Part shown: positions 16,330 to 25,235 of the stretch, piece by piece
How positions within the stretch are numbered: position 1 is the stretch's first letter
How the letters are laid out: every line of letters starts with the position of its first letter
DNA from: Opitutaceae bacterium
GTDB taxonomy: Bacteria > Verrucomicrobiota > Verrucomicrobiia > Opitutales > Opitutaceae
DNA length: 64,000 nt
Direction: 5' to 3'
NCBI GenBank assembly: GCA_028284385.1
Contig: JANQRT010000026.1
Location: 1 to 64,000, forward strand
The notes under the pieces: generated by a model
The model's database searches: none
What the model was told of the DNA's origin: nothing
What the model saw: the letters and a program-made list of their open reading frames with translations, nothing else
Position numbers and translations under genes: made by a program

Positions 16330-17817
16330 TCAGTTTCCCCAAATTTTCAATACAAAGGCCTGGCAAAGCACGGTTGCCCAGACAACCGCTATCAGATTCA
16401 GCCAGATGCCGACGCGAGCCATTTGCTTTATAGTGAGGCGGCCGCTGGAGAAAACGATGGCATTTGGCGGCGTAGCTACCGGCATCATAAATGCCATTGA
16501 AGCGGCGATGGTGGCGGGAACCATCAGCAGGAAGGGGTGAATCCCCAAGGTTGGGGCGAAGGAGGCAAGAACGGGAAGCAATACGGATGCAGTCGCCACA
16601 TTGGAGGTGAATTCGGTTAGCAGGCTGATGCTCAAGCAGATCACTGCGATCAGCAGGAACGGCGAGAGGTCGGCTAGAGTAACGATATTCTGAGCGATCC
16701 ACTGTGATAGTCCGCTGGATACAAATCCGGCGGCCAGAGTGAATCCTCCGCCAAACAGAATAATGATCGACCAGGGAAGCTTTTTCCAGGCGCTGTCGTC
16801 CAGCAGCCGCTCCTTGAAATTCCACCCTTCGGTTGGGGTTATAAACAAGATAACGGCCATGAAGATAGCCACTGTCGAATCATCGAAACGCCCCAGAGCT
16901 TCATGCAGCGATGACCAGCCTGGAATGGAGAAACTTCCCAAAGCGATTTCCTTGCGGAAAATCCAAAGAAAGCATGTTGCCGCGAAAACGATCGCCACTC
17001 GAGTTTCCGCGGAACTGATTTTCGGCAGGGAATGCAGCTGGTTGCCTATTTCGTCTACATCAATGCTCGATACGCGTAGTTTGCGAAAGAATACGCGAGA
17101 GAAGAGCAGCCATGCTATAATGGCCATCCCCAATGAGTAGGGTAGCCCCAGCATAAGCCAGCTACCGAATGTGATTTCAGGAAGCTCGGGGAAGAACTCC
17201 TTGGATTGAGCCACGAGGACAAGATTGGTCGGCGTGCCAATCAGCGTGGCGACCCCGCCAATTGAGCATCCGTAGGCGATGGCCAGCATCAGGGCTAATT
17301 CGAATCCTTCCGGCATCTTGCCGCCATTGGATTTCTCAAGCTGGTGAACGACGCCAAGCCCGATTGAAAGCATCATCAAGGCGGTCGCGGTATTGGAAAT
17401 CCACATCGAGAGAAAGGCCGACGCGATCATGAAACCCATAACTACGCGGATGGGTTTTCTGCCGATCGCCGCGATGATGTTCAGCGAAATGCGTCGGTGC
17501 AGTTCGGATTTTTCCATGGCGATGGCTATGAGAAAACCGCCTATGAAAAGCATGATTGTGGAGTTGAAATAGCTTTGAGCGGCCCCTTTGGCCGTGTTTA
17601 TCGCGAATGCCGGATAGGCGATGATGGGCAGTAGAGCCGTTGCCGCCAGCGGCATGGCCGCCGTTACCCACCAGATCGCCATGCACAGTGTGGTCGCTAG
17701 CATTCCTGCAATGGGTATATCCGCCGAACCGGCTCGCATCCAAAAAAAGGCGACAGCTCCTGTGATGGGGCCGGCGAGCAAAAAGAGCAGTCGAACGGAT
17801 AGGATTTTTGGAGCCAT
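16330..17817 (-). CDS. DASS/SLC13-type sodium-coupled anion transporter
   Basis: 495 aa from ATG 17817; the open frame continues to 18039, but that part has no family similarity and overlaps the divergent WD40 gene. Multi-pass inner-membrane protein. The two DASS sodium-site motifs are visible as WISNTATALMM and TSNVATASVLLP, with IGTPTNLVLVA between them and 'MPVATPPNAIVFSSG' near the end. Family members carry C4-dicarboxylates, citrate, sulfate or other small anions. Its neighbours (LacI, WD40, triose-kinase cassette) suggest a carbon-derived anion, but the substrate is not readable. Confidence 0.88.
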   Translation of the reverse strand: MAPKILSVRLLFLLAGPITGAVAFFWMRAGSADIPIAGMLATTLCMAIWWVTAAMPLAATALLPIIAYPAFAINTAKGAAQSYFNSTIMLFIGGFLIAIAMEKSELHRRISLNIIAAIGRKPIRVVMGFMIASAFLSMWISNTATALMMLSIGLGVVHQLEKSNGGKMPEGFELALMLAIAYGCSIGGVATLIGTPTNLVLVAQSKEFFPELPEITFGSWLMLGLPYSLGMAIIAWLLFSRVFFRKLRVSSIDVDEIGNQLHSLPKISSAETRVAIVFAATCFLWIFRKEIALGSFSIPGWSSLHEALGRFDDSTVAIFMAVILFITPTEGWNFKERLLDDSAWKKLPWSIIILFGGGFTLAAGFVSSGLSQWIAQNIVTLADLSPFLLIAVICLSISLLTEFTSNVATASVLLPVLASFAPTLGIHPFLLMVPATIAASMAFMMPVATPPNAIVFSSGRLTIKQMARVGIWLNLIAVVWATVLCQAFVLKIWGN

Positions 17818-17976
17818 GAACCACGGAGGAAAATGCGAGAAGAACGGGCGTTTCCCTTTGATCTTCACTGTCGTTGTAGCATAAAGTTTGAGCAACCAGA
17901 TAGCTAACTCAACAAGTTGAACGAGTCCTGGCTGTGACAAACTAGCCGGATGGGAATTACTTAGGACCGAGCTAAT

Positions 17977-19068
17977 ATGATACCCCTGAAAAAATCCCCG
18001 CTTGATCGATTTTTCATGCTGAACCCAAACTGTTTCCACTCTAGTTGGCTGAAGGCTGGCTTCCTGTTTTCACTGATCGCCGCCGTATCCGGACCGGCAT
18101 TCGCTGAGATGTTCGTGTTAAAGCATCGTATTCAAGTGGATGAACTGGGGCCGGCAGGAGCTTCTGACGGTTGCGCCTTCAGTCCTGATGGCAAGATCGT
18201 AGCAGCTAGCGACAATCGCGGGGTGACTTCTCTGTATCGAGTCGGCAATGGCGAATTGCTGCTGCAGGTGAATCATGCGGAGTACGATGTGTCGAAGTCG
18301 GGCGGCGAAACGAATGCCATCGATTTCTCGCCCGATGGAAAATGGTTTTTGACCGGCATGAACGATACCGGCTGCAAGATTTGGGATGTTCGTAGTGGAA
18401 AACTGGTGATGCGGTTGGGAAATGGGACCAGTACCGATGGGGCGGCGTTTTCTCCGGATGGCCGCTTCGTGGCTGTCGCCCAAGATAAGCTGGCTGTCAT
18501 TTACAGCCTGCCGGATTTCAAAGTCGTTGCGGAAATCGATCACACGGAAGGCGAATGCAATATGATTGATTGGGCCTCTGACAGTTCGGTTTTCGCTAGT
18601 TGCGCTGGAGGAGGGACGGTCAAGGTCACGCGATCCAAGGATTGGAAGGTGGTGCATGAGATGGAGTTTCCAGCTCGGCGGGTGAAAGGAATTCGTTTGT
18701 CGCCAGATGGTCGATACGTTGCCGCTTGTGGAGGCGAGCAGAGAGTATTGGTCTATCGTCTCTCGGATGGGAAAGTGGCTGCTGACTTGCCGCACCCTTC
18801 GATTGTTGGAGCTCTGGAGGGCGATGACAATGATGGTCCTCCGGCCAGAGCCAACGTCGAAGCCGTTGCGTGGACCAATGATAGTCGCTACTTAATTACG
18901 GGAGGCACCTATGATGGTCGGCTGCGCGTCTGGAGAGTTGGCGACTGGACCGTTGTGGACGAGTTTCAAGGACAGGCCTTCAATCGGCAAGTAGAGTATT
19001 TGAGAATAAGCGCTGATGGAGTATTGGCTTCTGTGGGCGACGAGGGATATCTCTATCTGTTTAATTAG
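17977..19068 (+). CDS. Exported WD40-repeat beta-propeller (copy 1)
   Basis: 363 aa. The N-terminus carries basic residues, a hydrophobic stretch 'AGFLFSLIAAVSGPAFA' and a likely signal-peptidase site, so it should be periplasmic or extracellular. An alternative start at 18016 keeps the same signal. The mature part holds about seven WD40-like blades (repeats of 'AFSPDGKIVAASDNRG', 'DFSPDGKWFLTGM', 'GCKIWDVRSG', 'RLSPDGRYVAACG', 'YDGRLRVWRVGDW'). No catalytic domain is attached. It is very similar to the protein at 24145-25224 along its whole length. Role unknown; a scaffold or glycan/metal-binding platform is possible. Confidence 0.85.
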   Translation: MIPLKKSPLDRFFMLNPNCFHSSWLKAGFLFSLIAAVSGPAFAEMFVLKHRIQVDELGPAGASDGCAFSPDGKIVAASDNRGVTSLYRVGNGELLLQVNHAEYDVSKSGGETNAIDFSPDGKWFLTGMNDTGCKIWDVRSGKLVMRLGNGTSTDGAAFSPDGRFVAVAQDKLAVIYSLPDFKVVAEIDHTEGECNMIDWASDSSVFASCAGGGTVKVTRSKDWKVVHEMEFPARRVKGIRLSPDGRYVAACGGEQRVLVYRLSDGKVAADLPHPSIVGALEGDDNDGPPARANVEAVAWTNDSRYLITGGTYDGRLRVWRVGDWTVVDEFQGQAFNRQVEYLRISADGVLASVGDEGYLYLFN

Positions 19069-19136
19069 TATCTAAAATTCATATACAAAATCTTGTTAGT
19101 CAAGAGCGTAAGCAACACGTAAATCATAGTCGAACG

Positions 19137-20240
19137 ATGCTAAAGCGTCCTACCATAAGAGATATAGCGATCAAAGCAGGTTTCCATTACTCCACCGTCT
19201 CTCTTGCTCTTAGGAATAACGCGAAGATTCCTATAAAGACGCGAATTTTGATTCAGAGCGTCGCCAGGGAAATGAATTATCGTCCTGATCCCATGCTGTC
19301 AGCATTGACTGCCTATCGTCGAGACACGAAGCCAAAAGTCGGTGTTACTGCGCTTGCATGGGTGACTAATCACTCGACACAGGACGGATGGAAAAAATGG
19401 CACATCACAGATCAGTACTACCAGGGAGCTAAGAGGGAAGCGGAATCCCGTGGATACCGAATAGATGAATTCTGGCTTCGTGAGAAAGGAATGACAGCTC
19501 GCAGATTGAACCAAATTCTGGAAACCCGAAACATCCAGGGGCTACTGCTTCCTCCTCAAGAAAAGCCGACCAGCATAGATTTAAATTGGGAAAGATTCTC
19601 CGCCGTAACTTTCGGCTACTCTCTTATCAAGCCGCAGCTGCATATGGTATCGAATCACGAATATCGGAATATGCGTCACCTCATGAAGGAATTGTATAGT
19701 CGTGGGTACAGAAGACCAGGCTTAGTTGGGCGCAAGCACTCCGCTGAACGAGTTGAGTACAACTGGCTTGCTGCTTTCATGTTGGAGCAACTTGAAACTG
19801 AAGAAGAGAATAGAATCAGTCCTCTGATTGTAGAGGCTTGGAACTCCAGGACTTTCATCGAGTGGTATGAGAAAACCAAACCGGACGTTATTGTTACACG
19901 CAGCATGGCGGTGGCGAGAATGCTAGACGAGTTTGGCATCAAGGCGCCTGATGACGTGGGTCTCGCTTTTAATGCCATTCACGAGCCAAATACGAATGTA
20001 TCTGGTATCCAGAAAAACGCTTTCAGAATTGGAGCTTTGGCGGCCGATATGATGGTAGATATGATACAACGCAATGACACCGGCATACCAAGATTTCCTC
20101 AACGCCACTTGCTCGAGGGCTATTGGGTGGAGGGAGAAACGATACGCAAGCGACTCCCTGGCAAAACGGCCGTTTACGTCAATAGCGGCGATCACATGCA
20201 TTTGAATTTCCCTCCTCGGTCTCGATTCCTGAAGTTTTAG
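19137..20240 (+). CDS. LacI-family transcriptional regulator (copy 2)
   Basis: 367 aa. HTH 'TIRDIAIKAGFHYSTVSLAL' at the N-terminus, hinge 'YRPDPMLSALTAYRR', then the effector-binding domain. It is a full-length paralogue of the regulator at 15201-16235, with nearly the same recognition helix (YHFSTVSLAL versus FHYSTVSLAL). The two may bind overlapping operators. It follows the WD40 gene by 68 bp and is convergent with dhaK. A ~25-residue C-terminal tail extends beyond copy 1. Probable targets are the flanking WD40/anion-transporter and kinase/aldolase genes; this is inferred from position. Confidence 0.92.
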   Translation: MLKRPTIRDIAIKAGFHYSTVSLALRNNAKIPIKTRILIQSVAREMNYRPDPMLSALTAYRRDTKPKVGVTALAWVTNHSTQDGWKKWHITDQYYQGAKREAESRGYRIDEFWLREKGMTARRLNQILETRNIQGLLLPPQEKPTSIDLNWERFSAVTFGYSLIKPQLHMVSNHEYRNMRHLMKELYSRGYRRPGLVGRKHSAERVEYNWLAAFMLEQLETEEENRISPLIVEAWNSRTFIEWYEKTKPDVIVTRSMAVARMLDEFGIKAPDDVGLAFNAIHEPNTNVSGIQKNAFRIGALAADMMVDMIQRNDTGIPRFPQRHLLEGYWVEGETIRKRLPGKTAVYVNSGDHMHLNFPPRSRFLKF

Positions 20241-20256
20241 GGACGCCTACGATAAT

Positions 20257-20285
20257 GGTAGCGGCTAGTATTCTGCTAGCCGCCA
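20257..20285. repeat. Palindromic repeat between convergent lacI and dhaK
   Basis: GCGGCTAG (20261-20268) and CTAGCCGC (20276-20283) form a perfect 8-bp stem with a 7-nt loop, preceded by GGTA. It shares the GGTAGCGGCTAG core with the other dispersed repeats. No T-run follows, but its place between two 3' ends suits transcription termination. Confidence 0.6.
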
Positions 20286-20337
20286 TTTCATTAAATTGTA
20301 GTTATAGAATATCTACAAGGGGCTTCTAACTGCTGCT

Positions 20338-21366
20338 CTACGCGAATACTCTAATCGGTACGGAAGCCGGAGCTTTCATGAGTGATTCCAACTCCTCATC
20401 AAGTCGGACGATCGTTATGGAGAATCCGGGCATTTCCAATGAGGTGCAATACTCCCCAATGTAATTTTGAATTACATTGTAGCCGCGATCCTTCGCGAGT
20501 AGGGCCGCTTTACGATAGAGAAGGTATAGTTCGCTGATTGGAGTGCCGCCGAGCCCGTTAATCATTAGGCCGACGTTGTCGCCTCTTTCAAATGGGATAT
20601 CGGATGCGACCGCTTCGAAAAGCTCCTCTACGATGGCATCTGCCGGCTTCATGCGGTCACGTCGCCTTCCTGGCTCTCCGTGAATACCTATGCCCACTTC
20701 GATTTCATCATCTCCGAGAACGAAAAGCGGCTCTCCTTTCGCGGGTGGAGTGCAGCCTCCCAGAGCCATTCCCATGCTACGCACATTATCATTCACCTTC
20801 CTGCCGATACCGACGAGCTCCTCCAGTTCTTTGCCCATTTCCGCTGCTGCGCCGCACGCTTTGATTACGAAGAAATTGCCAGCCACTCCACGCCGCCCCG
20901 TCGTGTAGGTGCTGTTCTCGACTGACACATCGTCATCGATAATCACAGTGCCGATCTTGATGCCGTCCGTTTCCGACATCTCGCGAGCCATATCCCAGCA
21001 CATGCGGTCGCCTTGATAGTTGTTGATCAAATGGAGTACGCCTTTAGACGTATTCATAAGTTTGGTGCATTCATAGACATATTCCATGGGAGGAGCGGAG
21101 AAGACGCCGCCAGGACAGGCCGCGTCGAGCATACCTGGACCCACGGCCATGACGTGAGCTGGCTCGTGTCCACTGCCAGATCCCTGGATGACGGAAACCT
21201 TGTCTTCAACTGGCCGATCTGCTCTATGGATAATATTGTATTCAGGAATATATTTCAGAGTATCGGAATTCGCCAGAGCTAGCCCTTCTAGCATTTCCGG
21301 TACGAAATTAGCCGGATCGTTTACGAATTTCTTTGTGTGTAATGTTGGGGCGCTGATGTCAGACAT
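20338..21366 (-). CDS. dhaK: DhaK-type dihydroxyacetone (ketose) kinase subunit
   Basis: 342 aa, DhaK domain over the whole length. 'VSVIQGSGSGHEPAHVMAVGPGMLDAACPGGVFSAPP' is the conserved substrate loop. GIGIHGEPGRRR contains the catalytic His that binds the ketose carbonyl covalently. Product would be dihydroxyacetone phosphate, or the phosphate of a related small ketose such as erythrulose. It is the last gene of a minus-strand cassette (aldolase, HAD phosphatase, dhaL, dhaK), 72 bp after dhaL. No PTS subunit DhaM is present nearby. Confidence 0.9.
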   Translation of the reverse strand: MSDISAPTLHTKKFVNDPANFVPEMLEGLALANSDTLKYIPEYNIIHRADRPVEDKVSVIQGSGSGHEPAHVMAVGPGMLDAACPGGVFSAPPMEYVYECTKLMNTSKGVLHLINNYQGDRMCWDMAREMSETDGIKIGTVIIDDDVSVENSTYTTGRRGVAGNFFVIKACGAAAEMGKELEELVGIGRKVNDNVRSMGMALGGCTPPAKGEPLFVLGDDEIEVGIGIHGEPGRRRDRMKPADAIVEELFEAVASDIPFERGDNVGLMINGLGGTPISELYLLYRKAALLAKDRGYNVIQNYIGEYCTSLEMPGFSITIVRLDEELESLMKAPASVPIRVFA

Positions 21367-21438
21367 GGTAATAAGTAATAGTTAAGGTTTTGAGGTCTTG
21401 GGTTTGGTTAGTTTCAGGCTGTCGGAGTTGGCCGTAGC

Positions 21439-22101
21439 TTAAGGGGCTGCAGCTTTACTAGTCGCTTTTCCCAGGGTTTCGACGACGGCCATCATCATGG
21501 TGCCCACGGCGACCACACCGGGGTCGAGGGTGCCGATGCTTCTCTCTCCGGTGAACGATTGTCGCCCGCGCTTGGCTTCCCAATCGCGGGTTGATTCGAT
21601 TTGAGCGTGACCTGCCTTCGCCGCCTCTCTGAGAGCAGTTAGCAGATTTTTGTTGCTGATTTTTGAATACGATTCTAGCGCGTCTGTTGCTGGAGCCAAG
21701 GCATCGATCAGGGTCTTGTCGCCTAGGCTTGCTCCCCCTCGAGCCATCATCCCTTCGATTGCCGAACGGCTCATAGCGATTAGATCCTCCACTCCAATAG
21801 CTTTCTTGCCCTTGGCGAACATGCCGGCTTTCAGAAATGCCGTTCCCCAGATCGGTCCTGAACAGCCACCAACATGGCTGGTGATAATCATGCCGGTCTT
21901 CATAAGAAAAACGCCGATATCCGAACGGTCAATGCTATCCCATTGTTCCTTAACTTTTCGGAATCCATTGGCTAGCGAAATACCGAAATCGCCATCGCCG
22001 CATTTGGCGTCCAGATCGGCGAAGTATTTTTCATTTTCCAGGGCGATGGTAATCATCGTTTCCACAATGAGATCTATTTCTTTTTGCGTTAACTGAATCA
22101 T
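21439..22101 (-). CDS. dhaL: DhaL-type nucleotide-binding kinase subunit
   Basis: 220 aa from ATG 22101; the open frame runs 16 codons further to 22149, but the shorter start gives the normal DhaL N-terminus (MIQLTQKEIDLIV). The magnesium/nucleotide loop reads LDAKCGDGDFGISLANGF, with the three Asp of the DhaL motif. 'SHVGGCSGPIWGTAFLKAG', 'GDKTLIDALAPA' and 'GTLDPGVVAVGTMM' are further DhaL blocks. Without DhaM it is unclear whether ADP is kept bound (PTS type) or ATP is exchanged freely. Confidence 0.9.
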   Translation of the reverse strand: MIQLTQKEIDLIVETMITIALENEKYFADLDAKCGDGDFGISLANGFRKVKEQWDSIDRSDIGVFLMKTGMIITSHVGGCSGPIWGTAFLKAGMFAKGKKAIGVEDLIAMSRSAIEGMMARGGASLGDKTLIDALAPATDALESYSKISNKNLLTALREAAKAGHAQIESTRDWEAKRGRQSFTGERSIGTLDPGVVAVGTMMMAVVETLGKATSKAAAP

Positions 22102-22130
22102 AGCAATGTAATAGAAATATGGATATAGTT

Positions 22131-22847
22131 TTACTGGACCTGTTGGCATAGGCCGATTAGATCTCGAAGCTGAACATGGTTTCCGGGTGGCTCTCCCAGA
22201 TCATCACATACCATGTCTGCTTCAGCGAAATCCTCGTTGACGGTGTAGGCGCTTTTCGTCACCAGGCAGCGCATGCCGGCCCTCTTGGCAGCTAGGAGAC
22301 CATTACGACTGTCTTCGATGACAACGCATTCGTAACCCTCTAGGTTCAAATGGGTTTTAGCCAAATTGTAGATTTCCGGGTCTGGCTTCTTTTTCTTCGC
22401 CATGTCTCCTGCGAAGATGGAAAATCGCTCCCTCCGATCGCTGCCGAGAAGCGTTTCCACGACGGTCGTGACCGATTTGATATTAGAAGTGGAGCAGACG
22501 GCGAGCGTTATGTTTTCGGCTATCGCCTCATCGACAATGCGAGTGATTCCTTTTCGCAAAGGCAAGGCTCCCTCGGCAATCAGATTGGAGAAGCAGTCCG
22601 TCTTCCTCGCGTGCAGTTTCTTGATAAACGCTTCCTCAGGCAAGTCAGATGACGGCCAGCCGTATTGATTGAAGTAATACGTCATTCTCTCTTTTCCGCC
22701 GCCAACCTGAAGGAGCTCAGCATAAAGCGCGTCATCCCAATCGATATTCAATCCGAATTCGTTGAAGACACGGTTGAAGGCGACACGGTGGCCATCGCGT
22801 TCCGTATCCACTAAAACCCCATCGCAATCGAAAATAAGAGCTTTCAT
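22131..22847 (-). CDS. HAD-superfamily phosphatase (CbbY/beta-phosphoglucomutase-like)
   Basis: 238 aa from ATG 22847, where the HAD fold begins (MKALIFDCDGVLVDTE); the open frame upstream to 22898 adds nothing family-like. Motif I DCDGVLVD, motif II CSTSN, motif III KKKKPDPEIY and motif IV VIEDSRNGLLAAKRAG are complete, with a helical cap (~20-90). It likely dephosphorylates a small sugar phosphate. It ends 29 bp before dhaL. CbbY-type xylulose-1,5-bisphosphate phosphatase is a relative, but the substrate is not determined. Confidence 0.88.
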   Translation of the reverse strand: MKALIFDCDGVLVDTERDGHRVAFNRVFNEFGLNIDWDDALYAELLQVGGGKERMTYYFNQYGWPSSDLPEEAFIKKLHARKTDCFSNLIAEGALPLRKGITRIVDEAIAENITLAVCSTSNIKSVTTVVETLLGSDRRERFSIFAGDMAKKKKPDPEIYNLAKTHLNLEGYECVVIEDSRNGLLAAKRAGMRCLVTKSAYTVNEDFAEADMVCDDLGEPPGNHVQLRDLIGLCQQVQ

Positions 22848-23013
22848 GGTAAGGCAGAAAAGCGGGTTTAATCTTTCTGATGGCCCCTTGATCGACAATC
22901 CAGTGAAGGGTCAAATTGTTGAAAAGAACGGTGAGGCCTTTACGCTTTTCGACTGATTCGTTAGGAACGTGTTTTATCGCTAGTCTTTTGGCGAACTAGA
23001 AGATGAACGCTAT

Positions 23014-23877
23014 CTAAGCGGACTTCGCCATCCCAGCGCTTCCGAACTGGCTTATTTTCTCGCGAATCAAGTTTTTCATCGCCTCATACTGAGCTTTGAG
23101 CAGACGGAGTGGTTCGTAGTCCTGAGGATTTTCCGAATGGTAGTCGCAAAAGCCTTCCACAAAAACATGCTTCAAGTTTGTAGAGATGTTCACTTTGGCG
23201 CAGCCTCGCTGAATGCATCTCTGGATTGTCTCGTCTGGCAGTCCGGTTCCACCATGCAGTGCCAGTGGCGTGCCCGTTCGCTGAAAGATCTCTTGTATCA
23301 AATCGAACGCTACATTCGGTTCTCCTTTGTAATAGCCATGGGCGGTGCCAATGGCAGGAGCGAAGACCGCCAGATCGAGTTCTCTGCAGAAGCGTTCCGC
23401 TTTGTCGGGATCCGCCAGATGAGCATCCTCTTCCGCCACCACGATTTCTTCTTCCACGCCGCCAATCTCCCCGAGTTCCGCTTCTACACCCACGCCTTTC
23501 TCGGCAGCCCATTCGACTACCTTCCTTGAGAGAGCCAAGTTTTCCTCAAAGGGCTTGTCTGACGCGTCGATCATTACAGATGTCCAGCCATGATCGATGC
23601 ACGATTTGATCATATTCATGTCTTTTCCATGGTCGAGATGAAGGGCTATCGGTACCGATGCGTTTTCGCCTAATTCGCGAGCCCAGCTGATGATGGTCTT
23701 GTATCCATAATACCGTACGGTCTTAGCGGAAGTCTGGGCGATCACGGGTGACTCCAGCTCTTCCGCCGCTTCGATCATTGCCTTGAGCGAGGCATAGTCT
23801 ACGGGATTAAAGGCGCCGACGGCGTATCCGCGCTCGCTTGCGTGGGCAAGCATGTCTTTCATGCTGACTAGTGGCAT
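23014..23877 (-). CDS. Class II ketose-bisphosphate aldolase
   Basis: 287 aa from ATG 23877 (MPLVSMKDMLAHASERGYAVGAFN), the usual start and length of GatY/KbaY/FbaA-type aldolases. The open frame extends to 24021, but that part contains a dispersed repeat and is not protein-like. Zinc and catalytic blocks: ALHLDHGKD, EAELGEIGG, GTAHGYYKGEP, LHGGTGLPDETIQRCI and GCAKVNISTNL. It cleaves a ketose 1-(bis)phosphate to dihydroxyacetone phosphate and an aldehyde. It heads the aldolase-HAD-dhaL-dhaK series with a 166-bp gap to the HAD gene. Confidence 0.9.
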   Translation of the reverse strand: MPLVSMKDMLAHASERGYAVGAFNPVDYASLKAMIEAAEELESPVIAQTSAKTVRYYGYKTIISWARELGENASVPIALHLDHGKDMNMIKSCIDHGWTSVMIDASDKPFEENLALSRKVVEWAAEKGVGVEAELGEIGGVEEEIVVAEEDAHLADPDKAERFCRELDLAVFAPAIGTAHGYYKGEPNVAFDLIQEIFQRTGTPLALHGGTGLPDETIQRCIQRGCAKVNISTNLKHVFVEGFCDYHSENPQDYEPLRLLKAQYEAMKNLIREKISQFGSAGMAKSA

Positions 23878-23993
23878 CGTCTCGGCAGTTTGACCGCGTA
23901 ATCGTGAGCGTGGAATTTGATCGACGTTCAAACATTTGAACGGGATGGGCTCATTTTTAGGGGGATAGGATGAACGGAGACAAGCGTCTGAAA

Positions 23994-24061
23994 GGTAGCG
24001 ACCAGCGTCCCCGCTGGTCACAACCAGGTATAAATGACTGGCAGGGCCGCTGGCCGCTACC
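23994..24061. repeat. Two-hairpin dispersed repeat, GGTAGCG...CGCTACC type
   Basis: The outer ends GGTAGCG (23994-24000) and CGCTACC (24055-24061) are inverted. Inside, GACCAGCG (24000-24007) pairs with CGCTGGTC (24012-24019), and a second, weaker hairpin lies in 24024-24055. The same architecture is found at 34438-34502. Here the element sits between divergent promoters of the aldolase and WD40 genes. Confidence 0.7.
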
Positions 24062-24144
24062 TAAAGGTGCTTTCAAAGCTAAGCGCAACATGTTGAATGT
24101 AGAGTCCGCTTGATTGCCAGCCATGCAAATCTGATAAGACAAGT

Positions 24145-25224
24145 ATGCAAATCTTAACGATACGCAGAAATCGTGTTAGAATCCGCTTCTTATTGGGGAT
24201 TGTATTGTTATTGTCGGTACCTGCCGCCTTGCCTGTCTCAGACTCGCAGGGTTTTCTTACGTTGATCCGGACCATTCAGGTAGACGAGTTAGGAGTTGCT
24301 GGAGCGATTGACGGCTGCGCGTTTAGTACCGATGGCAGCTTGGTCGCGGCTAGTGATAACCACGGCAACACTAAGGTCTACGATGTGGAAACGGGCGAGA
24401 TGATCCAGAGCGTTTATCATGCCGAGTCCGAGGTTCGCATGCGGAATGGCGAAACCAACGCGATTCATTTTTCTCCGGACGATAAGCTCATGCTCACCGG
24501 AATGAATGACACCGGCTGCAAGATTTGGAATCTGAAAACGGGCGAAATGGTCGAGAACCTAGGTCATGGTCGCAACACCGACGGGGCTGCCTTTTCTCCC
24601 AACGGCAAATGGATAGCAGTGGCCCATGACGATATGGCCGCCGTGTATCGAATTCGCGATTACAAGAAAGTCTGGGAGCTAAAGCATCCGAAAACCGAAG
24701 TGAATTCCGTCGATTGGTCGACTGACAGCCAGCACCTGGTTACGGGCAGTGATGGCGGCGGCATTCGCATTTCGAAGGTCGATCCCTGGGACGTTCTATA
24801 TGCTCACGACTTTGGCGTGAATCGAGTGAAATCCATCCGCATCTCTCCGGACGGCAAGTTTGTGGTGGCCTCTGGTCAAGAAGCGCGGGTTCTGGTTTAT
24901 CGAATGTCGGATGGTCGGATCCAGGCCCAGTTGCCTCATCCGTCCTATCTTGCGGCATTGCCGGGAGATGATTATGACGATCCGCCGGACGAGGCGAACG
25001 TGGAAGCGGTCGAGTGGTCCAATGATAGCCGCTATGTTTTCACTGGCGGAACGTATGATGGGACGATTCGCGTTTGGCGCGTCTCTGACTGGAAGCAAGT
25101 TGCAGCCGTGCAAGGGCAGGAATACAACCGGCAAGTCGAATATCTAGCCACTAGCAAAAACGGGCTGCTGGCAAGCGGGGGAGACGAAGGCGTTCTTTAC
25201 ATTTTCAAATTCAATTCTCGCTAA
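24145..25224 (+). CDS. Exported WD40-repeat beta-propeller (copy 2)
   Basis: 359 aa. A basic N-terminus with the hydrophobic core 'FLLGIVLLLSVPAALPV' indicates secretion. The rest aligns with the WD40 protein at 17977-19068 from the first strand (IQVDELGVAGAIDGCAFS) to the last blade (NRQVEYLATSKNGLLASGGDEG). Shared blocks include 'GETNAIHFSPD', 'TGMNDTGCKIWNLKTGEM', 'NTDGAAFSP' and 'ANVEAVEWSNDSRYVFTGGTYDG'. It is followed after 11 bp by the PhoD-like gene, so the two are probably co-expressed. Function unknown. Confidence 0.87.
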   Translation: MQILTIRRNRVRIRFLLGIVLLLSVPAALPVSDSQGFLTLIRTIQVDELGVAGAIDGCAFSTDGSLVAASDNHGNTKVYDVETGEMIQSVYHAESEVRMRNGETNAIHFSPDDKLMLTGMNDTGCKIWNLKTGEMVENLGHGRNTDGAAFSPNGKWIAVAHDDMAAVYRIRDYKKVWELKHPKTEVNSVDWSTDSQHLVTGSDGGGIRISKVDPWDVLYAHDFGVNRVKSIRISPDGKFVVASGQEARVLVYRMSDGRIQAQLPHPSYLAALPGDDYDDPPDEANVEAVEWSNDSRYVFTGGTYDGTIRVWRVSDWKQVAAVQGQEYNRQVEYLATSKNGLLASGGDEGVLYIFKFNSR

Positions 25225-25235
25225 ACGCCCGTGGC

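Noticed and set aside
17818..18039. 74-residue extension of the anion transporter
   Set aside because: It overlaps the start of the divergent WD40 gene and has no transporter character.
23878..24021. Longer start for the class II aldolase
   Set aside because: The extension contains a dispersed palindromic repeat, and family members begin at the ATG at 23877.
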